From Streptomyces ruber (GTDB lineage Bacteria > Actinomycetota > Actinomycetes > Streptomycetales > Streptomycetaceae), in NCBI RefSeq assembly GCF_014648075.1, contig NZ_BMQK01000001.1, forward strand, positions 186,001-250,000: a DNA stretch of 64,000 nt, written 5' to 3'. Position 1 is the first letter of the stretch. The number at the start of each line of letters is the position of its first letter. Positions 8,769-16,977 of the stretch are shown in pieces. The notes under the pieces are model-generated. The model did no database searches. It was not told where the DNA came from and was given only the letters and a program-made list of their open reading frames with translations. Position numbers and translations under genes: made by a program.

Positions 8769-9650
8769 ATGAACGAGCAGCCCAACCGAGCCGCGGTCCC
8801 CGCCGACCAGTACGTCCTCACCCTCTCCTGCCCGGACAAGCAGGGCATCGTGCACGCCGTGTCGAGCTACCTCTTCATGACCGGCTGCAACATCGAGGAC
8901 AGCCAGCAGTTCGGCGACCACGACACGGGCCTGTTCTTCATGCGGGTGCACTTCTCGGCCGACGCCCCGGTGACCGTGGAGAAGCTGCGGGCGAGCTTCG
9001 CGGCGATCGGTGACTCCTTCCACATGGACTGGCAGATCCACCGGGCCGAGGACCGGATGCGCGTCGTCCTCATGGTCAGCAAGTTCGGCCACTGCCTGAA
9101 CGACCTGCTGTTCCGCGCGCGGATCGGCGCGCTGCCGGTGGACATCGCGGCCGTGGTGTCCAACCACACCGACTTCGCCGAGCTCGTGGCCTCGTACGAC
9201 ATCCCCTTCCACCACATCCCGGTGACGAAGGACACGAAGGCGGAGGCCGAGGCGCGGCTGCTGGAGATCGTGCGCGCCGAGGACGTGGAGCTCGTCGTCC
9301 TCGCCCGCTACATGCAGGTCCTCTCCGACGACCTGTGCAAGCAGCTCAGCGGCCGGATCATCAACATCCACCACTCCTTCCTGCCGAGCTTCAAGGGCGC
9401 CAAGCCGTACCACCAGGCTCACGCGCGCGGGGTGAAGCTGATCGGTGCCACGGCGCACTACGTCACCGCCGACCTCGACGAGGGCCCGATCATCGAGCAG
9501 GAGGTCGAGCGGGTCGGCCACGACGTGACCCCCGACCAGCTCGTCGCCGTCGGCCGGGACGTGGAGTGCCAGGCGCTCGCGCGCGCGGTGAAGTGGCACG
9601 CGGAGCGGCGGATCCTGCTGAACGGGCGCCGGACGGTCGTCTTCGCCTAG
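8769..9650 (+). CDS. purU: formyltetrahydrofolate deformylase
   Basis: Hydrolyses 10-formyltetrahydrofolate to formate and tetrahydrofolate, balancing the one-carbon pool and supplying formate for purine synthesis. The 293 residues fit the family. An N-terminal ACT domain (about 15-95, beginning LTLSCPDKQGIVHAVSSYL) is followed by the formyltransferase-like domain with VSNHTDF, INIHHSFLPSFKGAKPYHQA and GATAHYVTADLDEGPII, containing the conserved His and Asp. Start ATG at 8769; no strong Shine-Dalgarno is visible. It is convergent with the anti-sigma gene, 23 bases apart. Confidence 0.95.
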   Translation: MNEQPNRAAVPADQYVLTLSCPDKQGIVHAVSSYLFMTGCNIEDSQQFGDHDTGLFFMRVHFSADAPVTVEKLRASFAAIGDSFHMDWQIHRAEDRMRVVLMVSKFGHCLNDLLFRARIGALPVDIAAVVSNHTDFAELVASYDIPFHHIPVTKDTKAEAEARLLEIVRAEDVELVVLARYMQVLSDDLCKQLSGRIINIHHSFLPSFKGAKPYHQAHARGVKLIGATAHYVTADLDEGPIIEQEVERVGHDVTPDQLVAVGRDVECQALARAVKWHAERRILLNGRRTVVFA

Positions 9651-9673
9651 GCCGGCACCCGGGCGCGGCGCGG

Positions 9674-11263
9674 CTACATCCGGCTCAGTGAGGCGGCCGC
9701 GTACAGGACGTCGCGGATCGCCTCCCGGTCGCCGTCCTGGCCGGCCGCCGCCTCCTGCGGCGGCACGTGCCCCGCGGCCAGCCGGCAGAACTCCACACCG
9801 TCCAGCGCCACGTGGGCGACCTCGTGCGCGGCGGAGCCCACCGCGGCCGGTGAGTCCAGCGGGATCAGCCACTCGCCCCCGCCCAGACCCTCTATCTCCA
9901 GACGCAGACTGCGGCCGGGCGCGCCCGCCGTCACCAGGTGGCGCACCTGCCGCGGCGGCCCCGCGAGCCCGGCCCGGCGCCGCTCGGACAGGACCGCGGG
10001 CAGCATCCGGGCCGCCAGGTCGATCATCCGGTGCAGATGGCGCGGGGCGGGCGGCCCGTACGGGTAGTCCACGGCCTCGGCGATGTCCTCCGCGTGGATC
10101 CAGCACTCGAAGGCGCGGTCCACCATCGCGTCGCGCAACGGCAGCTCGAAGCCGCCGTACGGCACCGTCAGGCCGCCGGAGCCGTCGCCCGCGAAGGACA
10201 CCGTACGGACCAGGCCGTGGCTCTGCTCGCGCCACGGCCCGCGCACCGCGCGCGTCAGCGGGAAGCGGGAGGCGCGCCAGTACGCCTCGGTGCGGGCCTG
10301 CGGGGTCGGGGCCTCCGCCGGTGTCTCCAGCGGGTCGTCGAGGCCGAGCGCGACCGCGACGAGACCGTCGACGCTCAGCAGGTGGGCGATGATCCCGGCG
10401 ACGGTCGTCCGGCGGCTCGTCGTGCCCTCCCCGCGGAACCACCGCAGCCGTACGGGCGTGTGCCAGTCGGCGTCCCCGATGTCCTGCAGCAGCGCGTCCA
10501 GCCGCGCCACCTCCGCGTCGTACGGCGTGGCCCACCCCGGTACGGGGATGCGGGGCGGCCGGCGGCCGAGGCAGGACTCCAGGACGCGGGTGCGCAGTCC
10601 CGGGTCCACGTCGAGGCTCTCCGTGGGGTGCAGCAGGCCCACGGCCGCGCGCAGCCGCAGGGCCTCCTCGGCGCAGGTGCCGCAGACACCTAGGTGGTCC
10701 TCCACGGCCGCCGTCTCCTCCGGCGCGCAGGCGGCCAGCGCCCACGCCCCGAGCAGCGACTTCAGCACCGGGTGCGGCAGGCCCGGGGGCGCGGGAACCG
10801 CATCGGGCAGCGGCAGCCCGGTGTCCTCGACGGGCGCCCGCGGCAGCGGTATGCGCGGCGGCCCGGCCTCGCCGTGCCCACCGCCGCCTCCGGGGCCGCC
10901 CGGTTCCCGGGGGCCGCCCGGTCCGTTCGGATCATGTGGGCGGCTGTGGGGGTCACTTGGGCGGCCGTGGGGGCGGCCCGGCCCGTCGACGTCCTTCCCC
11001 TCCGGGTCCTTCCCCTCCGGGTCCTTCCCCTCCGGGTCCTTCCCCTCCGGGTCCTTCCCCTCCGGGTCCTTCCCCTCCGGGTCCTTCCCCTCCGGGCCCT
11101 TCCCCTCCGTCCCGTCTTCCTCGCCCGCGCTCTCCACGCCCCGGCTCCCGTGCTCCTCGTCGTCCTCGTGGGCCCCGTACCCGCGGCGCCCCGCCGTCCC
11201 GTCGTGCCCGGCGCCCTCGCCGTGCTCCCCGTGTGCCTCGAACCGGTCCGCGTCGCCGGTCAC
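9674..11263 (-). CDS. zinc-finger anti-sigma factor with maleylpyruvate isomerase-like domain
   Basis: GTG at 11263 overlaps the TGA of the sigma gene (GTGA), so the two are translationally coupled. Residues 1-160 are disordered: an acidic Gly/Glu/His head, eight GK(D/G)PE repeats, then a Pro/Gly-rich stretch. Around residues 185-205 lies the anti-sigma zinc motif HLGVCGTC (His-x3-Cys-x2-Cys). From about 250 onward the protein resembles the DinB/MDMPI_N fold (LDALLQDIGDADW, VAGIIAHLLSVDG, ECWIHAEDIAEAVDYPYG) with a C-terminal domain. By family it should bind and hold the upstream sigma factor. Its signal is unknown. Confidence 0.8.
   Translation of the reverse strand: MTGDADRFEAHGEHGEGAGHDGTAGRRGYGAHEDDEEHGSRGVESAGEEDGTEGKGPEGKDPEGKDPEGKDPEGKDPEGKDPEGKDPEGKDVDGPGRPHGRPSDPHSRPHDPNGPGGPREPGGPGGGGGHGEAGPPRIPLPRAPVEDTGLPLPDAVPAPPGLPHPVLKSLLGAWALAACAPEETAAVEDHLGVCGTCAEEALRLRAAVGLLHPTESLDVDPGLRTRVLESCLGRRPPRIPVPGWATPYDAEVARLDALLQDIGDADWHTPVRLRWFRGEGTTSRRTTVAGIIAHLLSVDGLVAVALGLDDPLETPAEAPTPQARTEAYWRASRFPLTRAVRGPWREQSHGLVRTVSFAGDGSGGLTVPYGGFELPLRDAMVDRAFECWIHAEDIAEAVDYPYGPPAPRHLHRMIDLAARMLPAVLSERRRAGLAGPPRQVRHLVTAGAPGRSLRLEIEGLGGGEWLIPLDSPAAVGSAAHEVAHVALDGVEFCRLAAGHVPPQEAAAGQDGDREAIRDVLYAAASLSRM
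10991..11110. repeat. 15-bp tandem repeat inside the anti-sigma gene (GKDPE x8)
   Basis: Seven identical copies of GTCCTTCCCCTCCGG head to tail from 10991 to 11095, then one altered copy to 11110. In the minus frame each copy encodes Gly-Lys-Asp-Pro-Glu, so copy changes keep the frame. Confidence 0.95.
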
Positions 11264-11853
11264 ACCGCACCCCCGTGACCGGGCGGACCCCCGGAGGAGC
11301 CCGTGTCGTGGGCGGTGGCCAGGAGCTGGAGGCCGAGGCGGAGCCGGCGGCGGGCCTCCTCCTCGGTGATGCCGAGATCGGCGGCCGTCTGCCGGTAGTC
11401 CCTGCGCCGGAAGTACGCCCGCTCCAGGGCGGCGCGCAGCGGCACGGGCATGGAGGTGACGATGTAGTCGGCGCGGGCGGCCACCGAGGCGCTGCGCACC
11501 CTGCGCTCCAGCTCCTGCGCGCCGCCCTCGTCACCGTCGGCGAGCGTCGCGGCCCCGGTGGCGCGCAGCCGCCGTACGGCGAGGCGGTGGGTGAGCGCGG
11601 CCATCCAGGAGCGCAGCGGGCCCTGTCTGGGGTCGTACGACTCCGGGTCCTCCCAGACGTGGGCGAACACCTCGCGCGTGATGCTGTCGGCCGCCCGTTC
11701 GTCTCCGAGCACGCGGTGGGCAAGACCGTGCACGAGTGAAGCGAACCGGTCGTAAAGCTCGCCGAGCGCCGCCGCCTCGCCGCGCGCCAGCCGCTGCTGC
11801 ATCTTGCGGTCCCAGCGGGGCGGTGCGTCCTTCGCCGCCATGTGCCCCCTCAT
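11260..11853 (-). CDS. ECF-type RNA polymerase sigma factor
   Basis: 197 residues with a sigma-70 region 2 (YDRFASLVHGLAHRVLGDERAA, then REVFAHVWEDP and GPLRSWMAALTHRLAVRRLR) and region 4 (MPVPLRAALERAYFRRRDYR, DLGITEEEARRRLRLGL). Together with the downstream HisCysCys anti-sigma gene it forms a classic coupled pair; the gene pair and the STAS gene next door recall the SCO4409/SCO4410 area of S. coelicolor. ATG at 11853 is used here; an ATG at 11841 behind AGGGGG is an equally good start. Target promoters are not evident in this window. Confidence 0.85.
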   Translation of the reverse strand: MRGHMAAKDAPPRWDRKMQQRLARGEAAALGELYDRFASLVHGLAHRVLGDERAADSITREVFAHVWEDPESYDPRQGPLRSWMAALTHRLAVRRLRATGAATLADGDEGGAQELERRVRSASVAARADYIVTSMPVPLRAALERAYFRRRDYRQTAADLGITEEEARRRLRLGLQLLATAHDTGSSGGPPGHGGAV

Positions 11854-12252
11854 CCCTGCCCGTGCCTGCGCGTTCCGGATTCAGCGTGGTGTTCTCCGCC
11901 CTCCTGAATGTAGTCGGCACGTCCCTGGGCGCACGCCCCTTTGTGGCAATGTGCGCCCCCGGTACGGCGGAAGGTGGTATGGACCGGACAGAGGTTCTCT
12001 TTGTCCCTCTTCACGTACGAGACAGCGCTTACCCCGCCTGATATCGAGCACGCGTGACTGCTTTGGATCGGAAGGGACTGCTCAGGCCCGAAATGGCTAG
12101 TCTTGGCCCATACTTTCGGCCAGCGGTCGGTGTTTCATGGGGATCACGGTGGGGCAGCGGCGCAGGAAGAAGCGAAATGGCGTCTTCCGTTTTCCGGTTC
12201 GGGAGTGCCGGATCCGGGATCCCTCGGTGGCGGGCGACGGAGAGGCGGGGCG
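11854..12252. other. divergent intergenic region between sigma factor and STAS genes
   Basis: About 400 bases, less GC-rich than the flanks, holding both divergent promoters. A partial dyad GGCCCGAAA...TTTCGGCC at about 12087-12122 is the only structure I noted. I see no complete gene. Confidence 0.45.
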
Positions 12253-12681
12253 GTGACGCTCAAGGTGACCGACGGGCAGCGCGGGAAGTGGGCCGTGCTC
12301 CAGGTGTCGGGCGAGATGGATCTGGTGACGTCCCCGGTGCTGCGCCAGCGGGTGCACGACGCCGTGGCCGACGGGCGCCGCAGTCTGGTCCTCGATCTGT
12401 CGGGGGTCGTCTTCTGCGACTCAAGCGGCGTCGGCGTGCTGATCGCCACCCGCCGCCTCATACGGTCCTGCCAGGGCCGGCTGCGCCTGATCCTGCCGCC
12501 CGAGAGAACGCCCATGGGCGTTCGCGGCCCGGGCTCCACCGGACGCGCGCAGGGTGCGCACGTCAACCGCGTCCTCGGCGCCCTCGGCGTCCGGCGCCTC
12601 TTCGAGGTGCACCCTGACGTGGCCTCGGCCGTCGCCGCGGACCCGGACGACGACGAGGAGGCCGGACCCCTCTCGGCGTGA
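12253..12681 (+). CDS. STAS-domain anti-sigma factor antagonist
   Basis: GTG at 12253; 142 residues. The STAS fold is clear: VLQVSGEMDLVTSPVLRQRV, then LVLDLSGVVFCDSSGVGVLI, whose Ser57/Ser58 is where RsbW-type kinases phosphorylate such proteins. The unphosphorylated form should bind an anti-sigma kinase and free its sigma factor. Between the strand RLRLILPPE and the last helix RVLGALGVRRLF there are about 18 extra residues (PMGVRGPGSTGRAQGAHVN) with unusual codons (AGA, GTT), probably a local insertion. The last dozen residues are acidic. A likely kinase partner is the ATPase at 13892. Confidence 0.85.
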   Translation: MTLKVTDGQRGKWAVLQVSGEMDLVTSPVLRQRVHDAVADGRRSLVLDLSGVVFCDSSGVGVLIATRRLIRSCQGRLRLILPPERTPMGVRGPGSTGRAQGAHVNRVLGALGVRRLFEVHPDVASAVAADPDDDEEAGPLSA

Positions 12682-12689
12682 CGCACCCC

Positions 12690-12773
12690 GGCTCCACACA
12701 TGCGGCTCCACGCAGGCGGCTCCACACGTGCGGCTCCACGCAGGCGGCTCCACGCATGCGGCTCCACACGTGC
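12690..12773. repeat. six 14-bp tandem repeats
   Basis: Six head-to-tail copies of GGCTCCAC(A/G)C(A/G)(T/G)GC, beginning 9 bases after the STAS stop codon. Copies alternate between ...ACACGTGC and ...ACGCAGGC forms. The 14-bp period shifts frame at each copy, so it is noncoding. Confidence 0.9.
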
Positions 12774-12911
12774 GCGGGAGTGTTGTCGCGGAATCACCAG
12801 TCCTGGCACAGCCGTCGCTTTCCGTCGCTTTCCCCCTCCCGTACCTGCGCAGACGTCGTACGCTCCGTGCGAGACACCCCACGTGACGACGTAAGGCGGG
12901 CCCGAACAGAC

Positions 12912-13424
12912 ATGGTCAGCACCGAGTACGAGCGCAGGATCGCCGCCCGGTTCGCCACCTTCGACCAGGACGGCAACGGCTGGATCGACCGGGAGGACTT
13001 CAGCGCGGCCGCGAAGGCCGTCCTCGTGGAGTTCGCCACCACGCCCCGGTCCGACAGGGGCCAGGCCCTGTACAGCGGCGCAGAGGCGTTCTGGCAGGGC
13101 ATGGCGGGCATAGCGGACCGGGACGGCGACCAGCGCATCACCCGGGACGAGTTCGTGAACGGCGCGGTGAAGCGGCTGCGCGACAACCCCGACCGGTTCG
13201 CCGAGATCGCCCGCCCCTTTCTGCACGCGGCGCTCGCCGTCGCGGACGCCGACGGCGACGGCTCGGCCACGGTCGAGGACACCGTCCGGGTGCTCAGAGC
13301 CCTCGGCGTGCCCGAGGAGGCCGCCGGTGCCGCCGCCGCGCGCCTCGACACCGACGCCGACGGCAAGGTGGGCGAGCGGGAGATCGTGACGGCGTTCGCG
13401 CGCTACTTCACGGTTCCGGAGTGA
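12912..13424 (+). CDS. EF-hand calcium-binding protein
   Basis: ATG at 12912; 170 residues. Four calcium loops can be read: DQDGNGWIDREDF (from residue 18), DRDGDQRITRDEF (69), DADGDGSATVEDT (112) and DTDADGKVGEREI (146). The first, second and fourth keep the Asp and acidic final positions; the third ends in Thr and may bind weakly. The pattern matches the calerythrin/Cab-type soluble sensors of actinomycetes. No signal peptide, so it acts in the cytoplasm, probably as a calcium buffer or sensor. No partner enzyme is adjacent. Confidence 0.92.
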   Translation: MVSTEYERRIAARFATFDQDGNGWIDREDFSAAAKAVLVEFATTPRSDRGQALYSGAEAFWQGMAGIADRDGDQRITRDEFVNGAVKRLRDNPDRFAEIARPFLHAALAVADADGDGSATVEDTVRVLRALGVPEEAAGAAAARLDTDADGKVGEREIVTAFARYFTVPE

Positions 13425-13473
13425 CCGCGGCACCGTCCGGCATCGAACTCCCGCACATCACCGAGCGTTGACA

Positions 13474-13510
13474 CCGGGTTGTGTCCTGAGTGTGACTCGT
13501 CACAACCCGG
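13474..13510. promoter_or_regulatory. perfect 10-bp inverted repeat next to a TTGACA box
   Basis: CCGGGTTGTG (13474-13483) and CACAACCCGG (13501-13510) flank 17 bases, directly after TTGACA at 13468-13473. It lies 50 bases after the EF-hand stop and about 380 before the ATPase gene. It could be an operator for rightward transcription or the end of the EF-hand transcript. No good -10 box is seen at the expected spacing. Confidence 0.45.
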
Positions 13511-13762
13511 AGTCGGCATTCCGCTCCGGTACCTTGTGTGAAATGCGCGTGCATCCGTGGCCGAGCCGTCCCGGTGTTGCCCCCGAGGCGGCCCCCGGAT
13601 CCCGCCGGCGTGCGCGGCTCACCGAGGTGGGAACGGGCGTGCACCCCCCTGTTCGACTCGCCGTCGCGAGCGTCGCACAGTATGCCGCAGGCGTACTCCT
13701 TCGCGCTGGAATATGCCCGAAGCGCTTGTTGGCGTGACTCTGCGTCAACCATGCTGGAGACG

Positions 13763-13888
13763 ATGGAGATCACGCTGGGTGATCCCCGTACGGTACGGGC
13801 CACGGAGACGGTGGCCGATCAGAAGACGACCACGATCGTGGCCTTGTCCAGGCCCGAGGCGATGTGTCCGCCGGTTCGGATGGTGTGA
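13763..13888 (+). CDS. possible 41-residue leader ORF before the ATPase gene
   Basis: ATG at 13763 with GGAG five bases upstream, ending three bases before the GTG of the ATPase gene. GC-rich third positions begin only here, while the preceding 300 bases of 13425-13762 lack coding character. The sequence MEITLGDPRTVRATE has no family I recognise. It could be a translational-coupling leader or chance. Confidence 0.25.
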   Translation: MEITLGDPRTVRATETVADQKTTTIVALSRPEAMCPPVRMV

Positions 13889-13891
13889 GCG

Positions 13892-14371
13892 GTGCAGGTG
13901 CTTCAAGTGCAGCTGGAGGTCGGGCCCGACCCCGCGGAGGTGGGGCGCGCCCGTAAGTGGGCCCGTTCCCGGCTGGCCGGTTCCGGGATAGAGGCCGACG
14001 AGTCGCTGGCCGAGACGCTGATCTTGCTCGTGTCCGAACTGGTCACCAACGCCGTGGTGCACACCGGCTGTCCGGCCGTGCTCCGGCTGCTGCTGCGGGA
14101 GCCGCCCGGCGGTGCCGCGGGGACCGTCCGCCTGGAGGTGGCCGACGCCTGCGACCGGCCCCCGGTGCCGCGCTGCGCGGAGAGCGACGACACGAACGGG
14201 CGCGGCCTGTCCCTCGTCGAGGGGCTCGCCGACCGCTGGGGGTGGAACGCCGAGGGCGTCGGCAAGCGCATCTGGTGCGAACTCGACCGGTGCGCCCCCG
14301 GACCGGAGCACGCCGCGGCCCCCGTCGCCGCCGCGGTGGCGTACCAGGGGCTGACGTACGAGGCCGTGTAG
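13892..14371 (+). CDS. RsbW/SpoIIAB-like ATP-binding anti-sigma kinase
   Basis: GTG at 13892; 159 residues. A HATPase fold of the anti-sigma serine kinase type: N-box LVSELVTNAVVH, then VRLEVADACDRPP and the G-box TNGRGLSLVEGLADRWG. Such proteins phosphorylate STAS antagonists and bind sigma factors, and the STAS gene 1.2 kb upstream is a natural candidate. The C-terminal 30 residues after KRIWCELDR are Ala/Pro-rich and outside the domain. Many Streptomyces paralogues exist, so the true partner is unproven. Confidence 0.8.
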   Translation: MQVLQVQLEVGPDPAEVGRARKWARSRLAGSGIEADESLAETLILLVSELVTNAVVHTGCPAVLRLLLREPPGGAAGTVRLEVADACDRPPVPRCAESDDTNGRGLSLVEGLADRWGWNAEGVGKRIWCELDRCAPGPEHAAAPVAAAVAYQGLTYEAV

Positions 14372-14820
14372 GTCCCCGTGCACCCCGGGCTCGCGCGCTC
14401 CCGGGGCCGCGCACTCCCGGGCCCGTGCGCGGTCGGGTGCGCCGGGGAATGCTCCCGTACGCGCCGTCATGAACAGGTCCTTAACCGGCATATCGCCGCC
14501 GGGGTGTTGACGTGTCGTGTCCGTTTGATCACGCTTGTGTTCAGCGATTCGCCGTGAGGGGACGCCGAGGGTTCCGGTGACGGGGGCCCTCGACGAGTGT
14601 GGGTCGTGACCGGCGCCGGCTCCCACAGGGACGGACGACCCGCCGCGGCGGATCTCCGGGGAGCGGGTGAGTGTGCCGGAGCCGGATGGCGGCGCGCGGT
14701 GCCGCGCTCGGGGCGGGCAGCGGCGCGCCGCCAACCGGAACTTCCTCCACAGGCTGTGGACAACTTCTCGCGACCGTCGGCCGCCGTGCGGTTCACCCCC
14801 GGCGGCTCACGCCCGAGGGT
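14372..14820. other. intergenic region between ATPase and monooxygenase genes
   Basis: About 450 bases between the 3' ends of two convergent genes. It contains the DnaA-box-like element at 14746-14763. The rest is GC-rich with no complete gene. Confidence 0.5.
14746..14763 (-). promoter_or_regulatory. DnaA-box-like sequence within a short dyad
   Basis: TCCACAG-G-CTGTGGA is a perfect 7-bp dyad at 14746-14760, and TGTGGACAA (14755-14763) reads TTGTCCACA on the minus strand, the Streptomyces DnaA box consensus as I recall it. A single box, so it is not an origin; titration or chance are possible. Confidence 0.5.
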
Positions 14821-16056
14821 TCACGCCCGGGCGCGGATCCGTTCCACCCCCGTGCCCTTGCGGTCGATCCTCCTCGCGATCTTCCGGGCGTCGGCGGCGA
14901 GTTCACGGAGCATGCCGCTGATGGGATTGGTGAAACCGGTGAAGTACAGGCCGGGGGCGTGCTTCAGGGTGCGGGCGCCGCGCGGAATCGGTCTGCCGCG
15001 CCCGTCGAGCACGCCGAGGTGGCCGACGACGTCCTCGAGGCCGCGCCGGTAACCGGTGGCGGCGATCACGCTGTCGGGCTCGGCGCGCCCGCCGTCCGCG
15101 AGGAGCACCGTGCCGCCCTCGAAGCCCTCCACCGCCGCCACGACCTCGACCCGCCCCCGCCGTACGGCGTCGACGATGCCGACGTCCTGGACGGGGATGG
15201 CGCCCGCGCGCACCCGGGAGTAGAGCCCGGCGGAGGGGCGGGGCAGCCCGTGGGCGGACAGGTCCGGGACGCTGATCCGGCAGACCGCCCTGGCGAGGAG
15301 GTCGACGAGGAACACGGGCAGCCGCCGTACGGCGATGGCCGTGAACTGGGACGGCCAGCCGGCCGTGGAACGGCGCACGATGTGCGGCGGGGTGCGCACG
15401 GCGAGCCGTACCCGCTCGGCGCCGCCCTCAGCCAGGTCGACGGCTATCTCGGCACCGGTGTTGCCCGCGCCGACGACCAGGACGTCACGGCCGGCGTAGG
15501 GCGCGGCGGTGCGGTACTCCCGCGCGTGCAGCAGCTCGCCGGTGTACGTGTCGCGGCCGGGCCAGTCGGGCAGGCGGGGCGTGTGGTTGTGGCCGGTGGC
15601 GACGACGACCGCGCTGCCCAGCAGTTCGCGGCCGCCGCTGGCGCGCAGCAGCCAGCCGCCGCCGTCGGGAGCCCGCTCCACGCGGGACACCTCGACCCCG
15701 GTGACGATCTCCAGCTGGTGGTGCTCCGCGTACTTCTCCAGATAGCGCACCATGTCGGCGCGCGACACCCAGCGCCCGAACCGGCGCGGCATCCGCAGCC
15801 CCGGCAGCGACGACAGCCGCCGGGTGGTGTGCAGCCGCAGCCGGTCGTAGTGCCGCCGCCAGGACGCGCCGACCCGGTCGGACCGCTCCAGCACGACGGC
15901 CCGTACGCCGCGGGCCCGCAGGGCGTACGCCACGGACAGCCCGCCCGGGCCGCCGCCGACGACGTACACGGGACGGTCGGGGCGAAGCGGTGCGGAAGGG
16001 GCCGCGGGCGAAGCCGTGGTGGGGGTGGAGCCGGTGGACGCTGTGGTGTCGGCCAT
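14821..16056 (-). CDS. flavin-containing monooxygenase / NAD(P)-binding oxidoreductase
   Basis: 411 residues, ATG at 16056. After a Thr/Ala/Pro-rich leader, the FAD-binding motif GGGPGG is at 34-39, followed by LERSDRVGASWRRHYDRL, typical of the FMO/CzcO-like family. A second Rossmann motif VVGAGNTGAEIA binds NADPH, and ATGYRRGL near the end is the third family motif. It should use NADPH and oxygen to oxidise a small nucleophilic substrate or a ketone; the substrate is unknown. The next gene, an isochorismatase, is on the same strand 87 bases away, so a shared transcript is possible. Confidence 0.88.
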   Translation of the reverse strand: MADTTASTGSTPTTASPAAPSAPLRPDRPVYVVGGGPGGLSVAYALRARGVRAVVLERSDRVGASWRRHYDRLRLHTTRRLSSLPGLRMPRRFGRWVSRADMVRYLEKYAEHHQLEIVTGVEVSRVERAPDGGGWLLRASGGRELLGSAVVVATGHNHTPRLPDWPGRDTYTGELLHAREYRTAAPYAGRDVLVVGAGNTGAEIAVDLAEGGAERVRLAVRTPPHIVRRSTAGWPSQFTAIAVRRLPVFLVDLLARAVCRISVPDLSAHGLPRPSAGLYSRVRAGAIPVQDVGIVDAVRRGRVEVVAAVEGFEGGTVLLADGGRAEPDSVIAATGYRRGLEDVVGHLGVLDGRGRPIPRGARTLKHAPGLYFTGFTNPISGMLRELAADARKIARRIDRKGTGVERIRARA

Positions 16057-16143
16057 GACGCCGAGCGTAGGGACGCCCGCTTCCGGTGGGTCTCGGTCGA
16101 GCGCGGAATCGGTTGCGGATTGATCACGGGGCCGGCCGTCGCG

Positions 16144-16863
16144 TCACGCGGGCAGATGGGGCAGGCGGGCGCGTATGCGGTCGGTGGTGGTGACGACCGC
16201 GCAGCAGCCGGCGGCGTGCTCCAGGGCGTCGGTGTGGAACCGCTGGGTGAAGTCGGCGGTGGCGTCGGCGACCAGGAAGGGCTGCACGGTGTGGGCGAAC
16301 GCGTCCAGGGCGGTGTGCAGGATGCCGATGTGGGTGTAGACGCCGCACAGCAGGATCTGATCGCGGCCGAGGGCGCGGAGGAGGTCCAGGAGGGGGGTGC
16401 GGTGGAAGGCGCTGTAGCGGAGCTTGGTGATGACGGTGTCACCGGGGCGCGGAGCGAGGTCGTGGTGGATGGCGTGGTGCTCGCCGCCCGCGGGTACCCC
16501 CGGACCCCAGAAGTCGGTGAGCAGCCCCCGCTGTTCCGCCGGAGTGCCCCCGGGCTGGGCGGTGTACACGACGGGGATGCCGGTGCGGTCGCTCACGGTG
16601 CGCAGGACGAGGGTGTTGGCCAGCATGTCGGTCAGGGGCGGCCGCCCGGCGGGGTAGGACGTGAGGAAGTAGCGCTGCATGTCGTGGATGAGGAGTGCGG
16701 CGCGGTGCGGTTCGGGCTCCCAGGAGGCGATGTTGACGGGGAGTTGGTGCGGGCCGGGCATGGGATAAGGGGTGATCACGGGGAGCTGTCGGTACATGCC
16801 GTCCGTAGTAGCAACGCGGACCGGCCGCAGCCAGGCGGCATTCCGGTCGAAGTGGCTCGTCAC
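16144..16863 (-). CDS. isochorismatase (EntB/PhzD-type hydrolase)
   Basis: The protein keeps the isochorismatase-family triad region: Asp in AALLIHDMQRYFL, Lys in VITKLRYSAFHRT and Cys in LLCGVYTHIGI. PYPMPGPHQLPVNIASWEP near the start is typical of PhzD, EntB and DhbB. It should hydrolyse the enol ether of isochorismate or aminodeoxyisochorismate. No aryl-carrier domain is fused and no siderophore or phenazine genes are nearby. GTG at 16863 has a GTGAGG site; the internal ATG at 16797 gives the more usual N-terminus but has no visible site. Confidence 0.88.
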   Translation of the reverse strand: MTSHFDRNAAWLRPVRVATTDGMYRQLPVITPYPMPGPHQLPVNIASWEPEPHRAALLIHDMQRYFLTSYPAGRPPLTDMLANTLVLRTVSDRTGIPVVYTAQPGGTPAEQRGLLTDFWGPGVPAGGEHHAIHHDLAPRPGDTVITKLRYSAFHRTPLLDLLRALGRDQILLCGVYTHIGILHTALDAFAHTVQPFLVADATADFTQRFHTDALEHAAGCCAVVTTTDRIRARLPHLPA

Positions 16864-16977
16864 GGAACCTCACGGGGCGTTGTATACCATCTCGGACCTC
16901 CGTGACATTCCCTCGCTCCGTCCCTGTTCCGCGGCCCCGGTGACGGGGTGAGGTTTCGTACGGGTTTCAATGGGCCG

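Noticed and set aside
8196..10745. 849-residue minus-strand frame through the repeat tract and purU
   Set aside because: No domain, Arg/Pro repeats from the G-rich tract, antisense to purU. Open only because stops are rare.
12690..12773. Array considered as CRISPR
   Set aside because: Units are contiguous with no spacers and are 14 bp long; no cas genes nearby. The other arrays fail for the same reason.
14746..14763. Replication origin
   Set aside because: Only one DnaA box; oriC would show many boxes and dnaA/dnaN genes.
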